The notes: generated by a model not told the origin, from the sequence alone. A stretch of 64,000 nucleotides of DNA from Blautia obeum ATCC 29174 (GCF_025147765.1 NZ_CP102265.1:1365001-1429000); one strand, 5' to 3'; shown: positions 26,938 to 36,331, numbered from the stretch's first letter. Numbers and translations are program-made.

Positions 26938-28413
26938 ATGGAACTGGAATCGATGACAGCTCTGGAGCTGGCGGCAAAGATCAGACAGCGGGAAGTCAGC
27001 GTCCTGGATGGTGTGAAGGAAGTCTTTGACCAGATTGAGAGCAAAGAAGATAAAGTGCATGCATATCTTGATACGTATAAAAAAGAAGCATATGCACGTG
27101 CAAAAGAAGTAGAAAAAGGAATTCAGGATGGAACATATACAGGACCGCTGGCCGGTGTTCCGATTGCGGTGAAGGATAATATCTGTATAAAAGGTAAAAA
27201 AACGACCTGTGCATCAAAGATACTTGAGAATTTTGTGCCGCAGTATAATGCAGAAGTAATTGATCGTCTGGAAAAAGCAGGGATGATCATTATCGGAAAG
27301 ACAAACATGGATGAATTCGCAATGGGAAGTACTACAGAGACTTCTGCCTATGGAGTTACAAGAAATCCATGGAATCTGGAACATGTGCCGGGAGGTTCAT
27401 CCGGCGGTTCCTGTGCTGCTGTAGCGGCTGGAGAAACGTTTATGGCACTTGGGTCTGATACTGGTGGTTCCATCCGTCAGCCAAGTTCTTTCTGCGGTGT
27501 GACTGGAATCAAACCGACGTATGGAACCGTATCCCGTTATGGTCTGGTTGCCTATGCTTCTTCACTGGATCAGATCGGGCCGGTGGGAAAAAATGTAGCA
27601 GATTGTGCGGCACTTCTGGAAGTGATTTCCGGACATGATCCAAAAGACAGTACATCTCTGGATAGAACAGATCTGACATTTTCCAGGAGCGTGGAAGAAA
27701 AGAAACTTCTGGGAATGAAGTTTGGTGTACCGAAAGAATTTCTTGCCAGGGGCCTTGATCCGGAAGTTAAAGAATCTTTCATGAATACACTGAAAACATT
27801 GACAGAACAGGGAGCAATCGTTGAATTTTTCTCTGTAGAGACGATGGAATATATGATTCCTGCATATTACATTATTGCCAGTGCAGAGGCAAGCTCTAAT
27901 CTGGAACGTTTTGATGGTGTAAAATATGGATATCGTGCAGCTGAATATGAAGGGTTGCATGATATGTACAAAAAGACAAGAACAGAAGGTTTCGGTGAAG
28001 AAGTAAAACGTCGTATCATGCTTGGATCGTTTGTTCTAAGCTCCGGTTATTATGATGCATACTATCTGAAAGCACTTCGTACAAAAGCTCTGATCAAGCA
28101 GGAGTTTGATCAGGCATTTGAAAAATATGATGTGATCCTGGCTCCGGCTGCTCCATACACAGCACCGAAGATCGGAGAGAGCCTCAAAGATCCGCTTGCA
28201 ATGTATCTTGGTGATATTTATACGGTTGCCGTAAATTTATGCGGCCTTCCGGGAATCACAGTTCCGTGTGGTCAGGATAAGGCTGGAATGCCGATTGGTA
28301 TTCAGATGATCGGTGACTGTTTTGGAGAACATAAGATTCTCCGTGCAGCAGCTGCTTATGAAGCAGTGAGGGGCGCTTTCCCTGCTCCGGAGAAAGGAGG
28401 CAAAAAGGCATGA
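26938..28413 (+). CDS. gatA: Asp/Glu-tRNA amidotransferase subunit A
   Basis: Glutaminase subunit of GatCAB. It releases ammonia from glutamine, which is channelled to GatB. 491 residues of the amidase-signature family. The Lys-cisSer-Ser triad is K79 (IAVKDN), S154 (PGGSSGGS) and S178 (DTGGSIRQPSSFCG), at the same numbering as the Staphylococcus enzyme. RBS GGAGAAAG. The stop overlaps the gatB start (ATGA), so gatA and gatB are translationally coupled. It consumes glutamine, as do most enzymes in this island. Confidence 0.97.
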   Translation: MELESMTALELAAKIRQREVSVLDGVKEVFDQIESKEDKVHAYLDTYKKEAYARAKEVEKGIQDGTYTGPLAGVPIAVKDNICIKGKKTTCASKILENFVPQYNAEVIDRLEKAGMIIIGKTNMDEFAMGSTTETSAYGVTRNPWNLEHVPGGSSGGSCAAVAAGETFMALGSDTGGSIRQPSSFCGVTGIKPTYGTVSRYGLVAYASSLDQIGPVGKNVADCAALLEVISGHDPKDSTSLDRTDLTFSRSVEEKKLLGMKFGVPKEFLARGLDPEVKESFMNTLKTLTEQGAIVEFFSVETMEYMIPAYYIIASAEASSNLERFDGVKYGYRAAEYEGLHDMYKKTRTEGFGEEVKRRIMLGSFVLSSGYYDAYYLKALRTKALIKQEFDQAFEKYDVILAPAAPYTAPKIGESLKDPLAMYLGDIYTVAVNLCGLPGITVPCGQDKAGMPIGIQMIGDCFGEHKILRAAAAYEAVRGAFPAPEKGGKKA

Positions 28414-29855
28414 AACAGTATGAAACAGTCATTGGCCTTGAGGTCCATGTAGAACTTGCGACAAAAACAAAAATTTTCTGCGGATGCTCCACGGAATTCG
28501 GGGGAGCACCGAATACACATACCTGTCCGGTCTGCACCGGTATGCCGGGGTCTCTGCCGGTACTGAATAAGAAAGTAGTAGAATTTGCACTCAAAGCAGG
28601 AATCGCAGCAAACTGCCAGATCAATCAGTATTGCAAATTTGACAGAAAGAATTATTTCTATCCAGATAACCCGCAGAACTATCAGATTTCTCAGCTGTAT
28701 CTGCCAATCTGTCATGATGGCTGGGTAGAGATTGAGACATCTGCCGGAAAGAAAAAGGTACGTATCCATGAGATGCATATGGAAGAGGATGCCGGCAAAC
28801 TGATCCATGATGAATGGGAAGACTGTTCCCTTGTGGATTATAACCGAAGTGGTGTTCCGCTGATCGAAATCGTATCTGAACCAGATATGAGAAGTTCAGA
28901 GGAAGTTATTGCCTATCTGGAAAAACTTCGCTGTATGATGCAGTATCTTGGTGTATCTGACTGTAAACTCCAGGAAGGATCTATGCGTGCAGATGTCAAC
29001 CTTTCTGTGCGTGAGGTAGGAAGTGAAGCGTTCGGAACCAGAACTGAGATGAAAAACCTGAACTCTTTCAAAGCAATTGCAAGAGCGATTGAAGGAGAAA
29101 GAGAACGTCAGATCGAACTGATCGAAGAGGGCAGAGCTGTTGTACAGGAAACACGTCGCTGGGATGACAACAAAGAATCTTCTCATGCAATGCGTTCCAA
29201 AGAAGATGCAAAAGATTATCGTTATTTCCCAGATCCGGATCTTCCGCCAATCCATATCTCCGATGCATGGATTGAAGAGCTGCGTGAATCACAGCCGGAA
29301 CTTCGTGAAGAAAAACAGCTTCGCTATCAGTCTGAATATGATCTTCCGGCATATGATGCAGGAATCCTTACGGAATCCAGACATCTGTCCATGTTGTTTG
29401 AGGAAGTGGCAAAACTTTGCGGCAGCCCGAAAAAAGCAGCAAACTGGTTTATGGGAGAAGTTCTCCGTCTGACCAAGGATAAAGCTCTGGATGTGGAAAA
29501 AGTTTCCTTTACACCGGAGCATCTGGCTGATCTGATCCAGATAGTGGAAAAGAAAGAAGTCAGCGCACAGAATGCAAAGAAAGTTTTTGAAAAAGTTTTC
29601 GAAGAAGATATTGATCCGGTAAGTTACATTGAGGAACATGGTCTGAAGATCGTTGAAGATACCGGTCTGCTCAATGATACTCTTCAGAAGATCCTGGATG
29701 AGAACCCGGGACCACTTGAGGAGCTGCTTGGCGGTAAAGAAAAAGTCTTTGGTTTCTTTGTTGGAAAGATGATGCGCGAACTGAAAGGTAAGGCAAGTCC
29801 GGATGCAGTACGCGAGGCACTTGTCAAAGAAGTTGAAAAAAGAAAAAATCAGTAA
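28410..29855 (+). CDS. gatB: Asp/Glu-tRNA amidotransferase subunit B
   Basis: Kinase/amidase and tRNA-binding subunit. It phosphorylates the Asp or Glu on the mischarged tRNA and amidates it. 481 residues. The N-terminal catalytic cradle starts YETVIGLEVHVEL and includes the zinc-site cysteines CGCSTEFG and TCPVCTGMPG. GVPLIEIVSEPD and SMRADVNLSV follow. The C-terminal helical and YqeY-like domains end in GKMMRELKGKASPDAV. It completes an aspS-gatCAB operon, in effect a genetic transamidosome for Asn-tRNA, and for Gln-tRNA if GlnRS is absent elsewhere. Confidence 0.97.
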   Translation: MKQYETVIGLEVHVELATKTKIFCGCSTEFGGAPNTHTCPVCTGMPGSLPVLNKKVVEFALKAGIAANCQINQYCKFDRKNYFYPDNPQNYQISQLYLPICHDGWVEIETSAGKKKVRIHEMHMEEDAGKLIHDEWEDCSLVDYNRSGVPLIEIVSEPDMRSSEEVIAYLEKLRCMMQYLGVSDCKLQEGSMRADVNLSVREVGSEAFGTRTEMKNLNSFKAIARAIEGERERQIELIEEGRAVVQETRRWDDNKESSHAMRSKEDAKDYRYFPDPDLPPIHISDAWIEELRESQPELREEKQLRYQSEYDLPAYDAGILTESRHLSMLFEEVAKLCGSPKKAANWFMGEVLRLTKDKALDVEKVSFTPEHLADLIQIVEKKEVSAQNAKKVFEKVFEEDIDPVSYIEEHGLKIVEDTGLLNDTLQKILDENPGPLEELLGGKEKVFGFFVGKMMRELKGKASPDAVREALVKEVEKRKNQ

Positions 29856-29875
29856 ATTACAGGAGAATAAATATT

Positions 29876-31090
29876 ATGGTAACGGTTAATAAAAATTATC
29901 TGAAATTACCAGGCAGTTATCTTTTTTCTACAATTGCAAAAAAAGTAGCTGCCTATCAGGAAGCAAACCCGGATGTTCAGATCGTCCGTCTTGGTATTGG
30001 TGATGTCACACAGCCTCTGGCTCCGGCGATCATAGATGCACTCCACAAATCTGTAGATGAGATGGCTCATGCAGAGACATTTCATGGCTATGCACCGGAT
30101 CTTGGATATGAATTTTTAAGAAGTGCAATCGTAAAAAATGATTATGAGGCACGCGGCTGCCAGATCAGTGCGGATGAAATCTTTGTATCTGACGGTGCAA
30201 AGAGTGATTCCGGAAATATTCAGGAAATTTTTGGAACAGAGAACAAAGTTGCAGTCTGCGATCCGGTATATCCTGTATATGTAGATACGAATGTCATGGC
30301 AGGACGCACCGGTGATTATAATAAGAAAAACGAAAACTTTGATGGTGTGATCTATATGCCTTGCCTGGAATCAAATGGATTTCTTCCGGAACTGCCTGTA
30401 GAGACACCGGATCTGATCTATCTCTGTTTTCCGAATAATCCAAGTGGTGCAGCAATCACAAAAGATAAACTGCAGGAATGGGTAGATTATGCAAATGAAA
30501 ATGGTTCTGTGATCATTTACGATGCCGCTTATGAAGCATATATTACAGAAGAAAATGTTCCGCACAGTATTTATGAGTGTGAAGGTGCACGCACCTGTGC
30601 GATCGAACTGCGCAGCTTTTCCAAAAATGCCGGATTTACAGGTGTTCGCCTTGGATTTACGGTTGTTCCGAAAGATCTGGTAAGAGAAGGCGTTGCACTG
30701 CATGATCTGTGGGCAAGACGTCATGGAACAAAATTTAATGGTGCACCATACATCGTACAGCGCGCAGGTGAAGCTGTTTATTCACCAGAAGGAAAAGCAC
30801 AGCTGAAAGAACAGGTTGCATATTATATGAGAAATGCCCATACGATCTATAACGGACTTAAAAAGGCTGGATATTCTGTATCCGGTGGCGTAAATGCTCC
30901 ATATATCTGGCTGAAGACACCAAACAATATGAGTTCCTGGGATTTCTTTGATTATCTTCTTGAAAATGCACATGTAGTAGGAACTCCTGGTTCAGGCTTT
31001 GGAGCGCATGGCGAAGGCTTCTTCCGACTGACTGCGTTCGGAAGCTATGAGAATACACAGGAGGCACTTAGAAGAATCAAGGCCTTATAA
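29876..31090 (+). CDS. dapL: LL-diaminopimelate aminotransferase
   Basis: PLP enzyme that converts tetrahydrodipicolinate to LL-diaminopimelate in one step, with glutamate as amino donor, for lysine and peptidoglycan. 404 residues. The Schiff-base lysine is K250 in RSFSKNAGFTGVRLG. Also seen are the substrate-site YAPDLGYEFLR and FPNNPSGAA. This is the DapL type found in plants, Chlamydia and some Clostridia, which bypasses the succinyl or acetyl routes. RBS AGGAG. It lies 20 bases after gatB and is probably the last gene of the aspS operon. Its use of glutamate ties it to the nitrogen theme. Confidence 0.95.
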   Translation: MVTVNKNYLKLPGSYLFSTIAKKVAAYQEANPDVQIVRLGIGDVTQPLAPAIIDALHKSVDEMAHAETFHGYAPDLGYEFLRSAIVKNDYEARGCQISADEIFVSDGAKSDSGNIQEIFGTENKVAVCDPVYPVYVDTNVMAGRTGDYNKKNENFDGVIYMPCLESNGFLPELPVETPDLIYLCFPNNPSGAAITKDKLQEWVDYANENGSVIIYDAAYEAYITEENVPHSIYECEGARTCAIELRSFSKNAGFTGVRLGFTVVPKDLVREGVALHDLWARRHGTKFNGAPYIVQRAGEAVYSPEGKAQLKEQVAYYMRNAHTIYNGLKKAGYSVSGGVNAPYIWLKTPNNMSSWDFFDYLLENAHVVGTPGSGFGAHGEGFFRLTAFGSYENTQEALRRIKAL

Positions 31091-31131
31091 ATTTGTATAA
31101 AGAATAGAGCGAAAAAGCTTCAAAAGAGGTG

Positions 31132-31155
31132 GTTTTTGACAAACTGCCTCTTTTT
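31132..31155 (+). terminator. Intrinsic terminator after dapL
   Basis: AAAAGAGG pairs with CCTCTTTTT across an 8-base loop. It closes the aspS-gatCAB-dapL unit. Confidence 0.75.
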
Positions 31156-31267
31156 CGTTGCCATAGAAAAAAATATACCGTATAATCTTAATGCATATAT
31201 TTTTTATCAAGAACGTAGCCGGATTTTATGAAATACAACCGGATACCGGTCAAAGGAGTTGTAATAG

Positions 31268-32536
31268 ATGTACATAGAAACAACAGAAAAACTGCTTGAT
31301 TTTATAGAGAAAAGTCCAACAGCATTTCAGGCAGTGGACGAAATGCAGAAGAGATTAACAGAAAATGGATTTGAAGTGCTTTCGGAAAAAGAATACTGGA
31401 AGCTGGTTCCGGGAGGAAAATATCTGGTGACCAGAAATCATTCTGCTCTGATTGCTTTCTGTATCCCGGAAAAGGAATCCAGAGTATTTCATATCATGGC
31501 GAGTCACAGCGATTCACCATCTTTTAAGATCAAGGAAAATCCGGAAATAAAAGTGGATAACAGTTATGTAAAACTAAATGTGGAAAAATATGGCGGAATG
31601 TTGATGGCACCATGGTTTGACAGACCACTTTCGGTTGCTGGAAGAGTGATCATCCGCAGAAATGACGGACTGGAAGAAAAACTGGTAGATATAAAGCGTG
31701 ATCTGGTAATGATTCCGAATCTCGCAATCCATATGAATCGTGAAGCGAATAATGGTGTGGCTTATAATCCACAGAAAGATCTTCAGCCATTATTTGCAGC
31801 GGGAAATACAGATCGGACATTGCTTGAAATCATTGCTGAACAGGTTGGCATCAAAAAGGAAGACATTATCAGTCATGATCTGTTTTTATATAATCGCATG
31901 CCGGGAACTGTCTGGGGTGCGGACAGGGAATTTGTTTCATCTGCACGTCTGGATGATCTGCAGTGTGCATTTGCTTCCATGGAAGGATTGCTTCGTGCGC
32001 AGAATTATGGATCAATTGCAGTGCATTGTGTGATGGATAATGAGGAAGTCGGAAGCGGAACAAAGCAGGGAGCTGCGTCAACATTCCTGAAAGATACGCT
32101 TCTTCGTATCAATATGGGACTTGGAAGGACTTACGAAGAATATCTGATGACATTGGCTGGAAGTTTTATGGTTTCTGCGGATAATGCACATGCACTTCAT
32201 CCGAACTATACGGATAAGACAGATCCGACCAATCATCCGGTACTGAACAAGGGAATTGTCATTAAATTTAATGCAAATCAAAAATACTGTACCGATGCAG
32301 TATCAGCAGCGCTATTTAAGGAGTTGTGTACAAAAGCCGGTGTACCATATCAGACTTTTGTAAACCGTTCTGACATTGCAGGGGGCTCAACTCTGGGAAA
32401 TATTTCCAATACGCAGGTCCCGATGAATACGGTGGATATCGGTCTGCCTCAGCTGGCCATGCATTCACCATATGAGACCGCCGGCGTGAAGGATACCGAA
32501 TACCTGGTCAGAGCAGCAGAAGAACTTTTTGCGTAA
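31268..32536 (+). CDS. M18 family aminopeptidase
   Basis: Zinc aminopeptidase of the M18 (aspartyl aminopeptidase) family, which trims acidic or other N-terminal residues from peptides in the cytoplasm. 422 residues. Metal ligands sit in MASHSDSP, MDNEEVGSGTKQGA and MHSPYETAG. SPTAFQAVDEM near the N-terminus is a family signature. RBS AAAGGAG. The leader 31210-31260 has CCGGAT/ATACCGG repeats that could form a small stem. Followed at 55 bases by the HAD gene, probably as one unit. Confidence 0.93.
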   Translation: MYIETTEKLLDFIEKSPTAFQAVDEMQKRLTENGFEVLSEKEYWKLVPGGKYLVTRNHSALIAFCIPEKESRVFHIMASHSDSPSFKIKENPEIKVDNSYVKLNVEKYGGMLMAPWFDRPLSVAGRVIIRRNDGLEEKLVDIKRDLVMIPNLAIHMNREANNGVAYNPQKDLQPLFAAGNTDRTLLEIIAEQVGIKKEDIISHDLFLYNRMPGTVWGADREFVSSARLDDLQCAFASMEGLLRAQNYGSIAVHCVMDNEEVGSGTKQGAASTFLKDTLLRINMGLGRTYEEYLMTLAGSFMVSADNAHALHPNYTDKTDPTNHPVLNKGIVIKFNANQKYCTDAVSAALFKELCTKAGVPYQTFVNRSDIAGGSTLGNISNTQVPMNTVDIGLPQLAMHSPYETAGVKDTEYLVRAAEELFA

Positions 32537-32591
32537 AAGTTTTGGATGAAATATTATGCAGAAGAAATGGCAGAACGAAAAGAAGGACAGA

Positions 32592-33404
32592 ATGATGAGC
32601 GATAAAAAAGCAGTTTTTTTTGATGCAGATGGGACAATCTGTGATATAGAAAAAGGAGTACCAGACAGTGCGATAGAATCAATTAAGAAACTGATTGCAA
32701 ACGGGCATCAAGCATGGCTGTGTACGGGCAGAAGCCGTGCATTTGTGCCGTGGTATCTTGAACGGATTCCATTTACAGGGATGATCAGCGCATGTGGTGC
32801 TACGATTGAAAAAGATGGAAAAAGACTTTATAACAATGAAATGACGCCGGAAGTAGCTGAAAAGTCTGTGGAGATTCTTCGAAAATATGGACTGATTCCA
32901 GTAATGGAAGGTGCAGATTATATGTATTATGACAAAGATGAATATACCACAGAGGTAAACTGGTATGCGGATCTGATCACAGAAGCTCTTGGACCAAAAT
33001 GGCGTCCGATCAGAGGCAATGAACACTGTATGCATATCAATAAGATCAGTGCCAAGATGCAGGACGGATGTGATGCGGATCAGGCTTGCAGAGAACTGTC
33101 TCCATACTATGATGTGATCCGTCATGAAAATAATGCATTTGTCGGAACTACGGTCGAACTGGTTCCAAAGGGATGCAATAAGGCAGTTGGAATTGCAGCG
33201 GTGTGCAGGAGCTTTGGAATAGAATGGGAAGATACCGTAGTATTTGGAGACAGCAACAATGACCTTTCTATGTTTGAATATGCGTCCACAAAAGTTGCTA
33301 TGGGTAATGGTTCGCCTAAAATCAGGGAACTGGCAGATTATGTTACAACAGATATGTTCCACTATGGAATTCAAAACGGGCTTACAAAACTTGGACTTAT
33401 CTGA
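32592..33404 (+). CDS. HAD-family phosphatase, Cof type
   Basis: About 270 residues of the haloacid dehalogenase superfamily, subclass IIB, which dephosphorylates sugar phosphates and similar small molecules. Motif I is FFDADGTI, motif IV is VVFGDSNNDLSMF and the loop before it carries the conserved Lys (PKGCNKAVGI). A large cap domain lies between. AAGGAC precedes two adjacent ATGs (32592 and 32595), and either could be used. An upstream ATG at 32556 lacks an RBS. The substrate is unknown. Confidence 0.88.
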   Translation: MMSDKKAVFFDADGTICDIEKGVPDSAIESIKKLIANGHQAWLCTGRSRAFVPWYLERIPFTGMISACGATIEKDGKRLYNNEMTPEVAEKSVEILRKYGLIPVMEGADYMYYDKDEYTTEVNWYADLITEALGPKWRPIRGNEHCMHINKISAKMQDGCDADQACRELSPYYDVIRHENNAFVGTTVELVPKGCNKAVGIAAVCRSFGIEWEDTVVFGDSNNDLSMFEYASTKVAMGNGSPKIRELADYVTTDMFHYGIQNGLTKLGLI

Positions 33405-33450
33405 GCAGTGTAAATACAGTGTACAGTAGAGTTATATAGAGGGAGAGATT

Positions 33451-34503
33451 ATGAAATACGGGAAAATAAGAATAGAGGATGGCAACTTTATTTTTTCCAA
33501 ACATATGATGATGAATTATCTGCCGTGCAAAGATATCATCTGGGCATACAAACGAAAAGAAGGCGTAGAAGGTGGGGCACAGAAGCAATACAGTACCAGT
33601 TCACTGGTGATCATTACACGAAGAAAGAAAAGATATCAGTTTGAGATGACGGACAGGGAGATACAGAACTGTATACAGCTTATGCGGGCCCTGAATCCTC
33701 AGATGGTAACAGGGTTTCCTCAGGGAAGCCGGATTCCGATGCAAAGTCTTCCGAATACCAGAGATCTTGGTGCATTAGAAACAGAGGATGGCAGACATAT
33801 TCTGCCGAAACGCCTTCTTCGTAGCGGAAGTCTGTATCATATATCTATTACGGATCAAGATATGCTGACACATGAATATCATCTTTCTACGGTTGTGGAT
33901 TTCAGAACCCGGATGGAATGTCTGGAAAAGCCGGATACTATTATTGAGGGTGTACAATATCATGAGATTCCGATCGTTGACGAGGAAACACTGGGAATTA
34001 CCAGATTAGGAAGCCCGACAGAACTTCTGAGGAATTTTAAAGAAATTCCTGAAGAATTCATGCTGAAGCAATATGAATCATTGGTTCATGATGAATACAG
34101 CATCAAACAGTATGCACGTTTTCTGGATGTACTTCTGCATCAGAATGAGGGAGCTGTGCTCTGGCACTGCAGTGCAGGTAAAGATCGTGTCGGTGTAGGA
34201 ACCGCTCTTCTTCTCTGCGCATTGGGAGTACCGAAAAAAACGATTTACGAGGATTTTATGAAAACAAACATGTATCTGGATAAAGAAATGGAATATATGA
34301 TTCGTTTTCTTGAAACCAAAATGATCGTGGACAATCAGGTCATGGATAAGATACGTCTGTTTTACAGAGTCAAGGAAGAGTATCTGGATATCGTATTTGA
34401 AACAATAAAAAAAGATTTTGGTTCCATGGATATGTTTATGAAAAAGGCTCTTTATATGAATCCCAAAAACATCGAAGTCTTACGAAAAAAATATCTTGTA
34501 TAA
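33451..34503 (+). CDS. Tyrosine/serine phosphatase with an N-terminal PH-like domain
   Basis: 350 residues. From about residue 90 it is a Y_phosphatase3-type dual-specificity phosphatase: NTRDLGALET, the arginine region VVDFRTRMECLEKPD, and the active-site loop HCSAGKDRVGVGTALLL (CX5R, nucleophile Cys and Arg). Residues 1 to about 80 look like a small beta-rich PH-like domain (EDGNFIFSKHMMMNYLPCKD, SSLVIITRRKKRYQFEM) not normally present in this family. The C-terminus is helical. Targets may be phosphoproteins or inositol phosphates. RBS GGGAGAG. Confidence 0.82.
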   Translation: MKYGKIRIEDGNFIFSKHMMMNYLPCKDIIWAYKRKEGVEGGAQKQYSTSSLVIITRRKKRYQFEMTDREIQNCIQLMRALNPQMVTGFPQGSRIPMQSLPNTRDLGALETEDGRHILPKRLLRSGSLYHISITDQDMLTHEYHLSTVVDFRTRMECLEKPDTIIEGVQYHEIPIVDEETLGITRLGSPTELLRNFKEIPEEFMLKQYESLVHDEYSIKQYARFLDVLLHQNEGAVLWHCSAGKDRVGVGTALLLCALGVPKKTIYEDFMKTNMYLDKEMEYMIRFLETKMIVDNQVMDKIRLFYRVKEEYLDIVFETIKKDFGSMDMFMKKALYMNPKNIEVLRKKYLV

Positions 34504-34549
34504 AAATGCATAAAATGTCAAAAAAATGCAATGTATACAAAATTTTTCG

Positions 34550-34577
34550 TTGACAAACGATTTAATGTTGCTATAAT
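34550..34577 (+). promoter_or_regulatory. ilvN promoter and leader inverted repeat
   Basis: TTGACA, 16 bases, TATAAT. Downstream, AAACAATT and AATTGTTT form an inverted repeat in the leader (about 34588-34614) that could be an operator or a weak hairpin. No T-box or leader peptide is visible. Confidence 0.75.
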
Positions 34578-34644
34578 AAAAAACATGCAAACAATTTTAC
34601 AATGGAATTGTTTACAAGTTTAAAGTGTTGAAAGCAGGTGCGTT

Positions 34645-35142
34645 ATGCAGAAGAGAATTTTGTCCCTGTTAGTAGATAACACTGCAGGTGTACTGAGCCG
34701 TATTTCCGGACTGTTTAGCCGCAGAGGTTATAATATTGACAGCCTGACAGTCGGCGTGACTGCGGATGAACGTTATTCCAGAATGACTGTTGTATGCAGT
34801 GGTGATTCCATGATTTTGGAACAGATTACCAAACAGCTTGCGAAGCTGGTTGATGTAAGAGACATCAAGGTTCTTGAGCCTGATAACAGTGTGAGCAGAG
34901 AACTGGTTCTTGTCAAAGTTGCAGCCAGACCGGAGCAGCGGGAGGGAATCATTTCTATTGCAAATATTTTTCGTGCCAATGTCATTGATGTTGGGAAGAC
35001 TTCTCTGGTCATTGAGATGACAGGAAGTAAGAGTAAGTTAGGTGCTTTTATTGATCTCCTTGGTGAATATGAGATACTTGAACTTGCAAGAACTGGTATC
35101 ACAGGACTTTCCAGAGGTGCCAGTGATGTAAAATTCCTGTAG
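34645..35142 (+). CDS. ilvN: Acetolactate synthase regulatory (small) subunit
   Basis: 165-residue small subunit that activates acetolactate synthase and confers valine feedback inhibition. The N-terminal ACT domain runs from LSLLVDNTAGVLSRISGLFS to about residue 75, with the second ACT-like half after it (ILELARTGITGLSRG at the end). The large subunit IlvB is not adjacent, which is uncommon. The catalytic chain must be encoded elsewhere. It precedes ilvC by 89 bases, so these are two consecutive steps of branched-chain synthesis. Confidence 0.95.
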   Translation: MQKRILSLLVDNTAGVLSRISGLFSRRGYNIDSLTVGVTADERYSRMTVVCSGDSMILEQITKQLAKLVDVRDIKVLEPDNSVSRELVLVKVAARPEQREGIISIANIFRANVIDVGKTSLVIEMTGSKSKLGAFIDLLGEYEILELARTGITGLSRGASDVKFL

Positions 35143-35231
35143 GATATTTTACATACTGTTTTTAGTTTGCTAAGGGGTACTGCCCTTTAACGATAAATAT
35201 TATTTTACAAATAGCTTAGGAGGAAACAAAG

Positions 35232-36251
35232 ATGGCAAACAGGATTTTTTACCAGGAAGACTGTAATTTAGGATTATTGGATGGTAAGACCATTGCAATT
35301 ATCGGCTATGGCAGCCAGGGACACGCACATGCACTTAACTTAAAAGAATCAGGCTGCAATGTCATTATTGGTCTGTATGAAGGAAGTAAGTCCTGGAAGA
35401 GAGCCGAAGAGCAGGGCTTTAAAGTATATACAGCAGCAGAGGCTGCAAAACAGGCAGATATCATCATGATTCTGATCAATGATGAAAAACAGGCAGATAT
35501 GTACAAAAAAGACATCGAGCCAAACCTTGAAGAGGGTAACATGCTGATGTTCGCTCATGGTTTCAACATTCATTTTGGATGTATCGTTCCACCAAAGAAT
35601 GTAGATGTTACTATGATCGCACCAAAGGCACCAGGACATACAGTAAGAAGCGAATATCAGGCTGGAAAAGGAACTCCTTGTCTGGTTGCAGTAGAACAGG
35701 ACTATACAGGAAAAGCGCTTGACAGAGCACTTGCATATGGTCTTGCTATTGGTGGAGCAAGAGCTGGTCTTCTTGAAACAACATTCCGTACAGAAACAGA
35801 AACAGACCTCTTCGGTGAGCAGGCAGTTCTCTGTGGTGGTGTTGTTGCACTTATGCAGGCTGGTTTCGAAACTCTTTGCGAAGCTGGATATGACCCGAGA
35901 AATGCATATTTCGAATGTATCCATGAAATGAAACTGATCGTAGACCTGATCTATCAGTCTGGATTCAAGGGAATGAGATACTCTATCTCCAACACAGCTG
36001 AATACGGTGACTACATCACAGGACCGAAGATCGTTACAGCAGAAACAAAGAAGGCAATGAAACAGATCCTGACAGATATCCAGGATGGTACATTTGCAAA
36101 AGACTTCCTGCTTGATATGTCTGACGCTGGAAGACAGGTTCACTTCAAAGCAATGAGAAAACTTGCTTCTGAACATCCGTCAGAAAAAGTTGGTGAAGAA
36201 ATCCGTAAACTGTACAGCTGGAATGGCGAAGACAAACTGATCAACAACTAA
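35232..36251 (+). CDS. ilvC: Ketol-acid reductoisomerase
   Basis: NADPH- and Mg2+-dependent enzyme that isomerises and reduces acetolactate in valine, leucine and isoleucine synthesis. 339 residues, class I (short) form. Rossmann motif IGYGSQGHAHALNLK near 25-39. Metal-binding ETETDLFGEQAVLCGG and the C-terminal knotted domain with SNTAEYGDY. RBS AGGAGG. Followed by three hairpins and a terminator (36252-36370). Confidence 0.97.
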   Translation: MANRIFYQEDCNLGLLDGKTIAIIGYGSQGHAHALNLKESGCNVIIGLYEGSKSWKRAEEQGFKVYTAAEAAKQADIIMILINDEKQADMYKKDIEPNLEEGNMLMFAHGFNIHFGCIVPPKNVDVTMIAPKAPGHTVRSEYQAGKGTPCLVAVEQDYTGKALDRALAYGLAIGGARAGLLETTFRTETETDLFGEQAVLCGGVVALMQAGFETLCEAGYDPRNAYFECIHEMKLIVDLIYQSGFKGMRYSISNTAEYGDYITGPKIVTAETKKAMKQILTDIQDGTFAKDFLLDMSDAGRQVHFKAMRKLASEHPSEKVGEEIRKLYSWNGEDKLINN

Positions 36252-36305
36252 GTAAATTTTCGTAAGGAAATTTACGCTACTCAAACGAAGTGTAACGGAG
36301 TTTGA
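36252..36305 (+). other. Two consecutive hairpins after ilvC
   Basis: GTAAATTT/AAATTTAC (36252-36275) and CTCAAAC/GTTTGAG (36279-36305) follow the ilvC stop directly. Neither has a T-tract. They probably protect the 3' end of the mRNA or are processing sites. Confidence 0.55.
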
Positions 36306-36331
36306 GGTTCACGTATTAAATACGATTATAG

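Noticed and set aside
31200..31262. Possible riboswitch before the M18 peptidase gene
   Set aside because: There are only short CCGGAT/ATACCGG repeats, with no terminator or RBS-sequestering fold that I can defend.
35349..36176. 275-codon frame on the minus strand opposite ilvC, and similar antisense frames opposite gltB, glnN and aspS
   Set aside because: These are shadows of strongly conserved genes. Their translations are rich in Cys, His and Phe with no domain signal.
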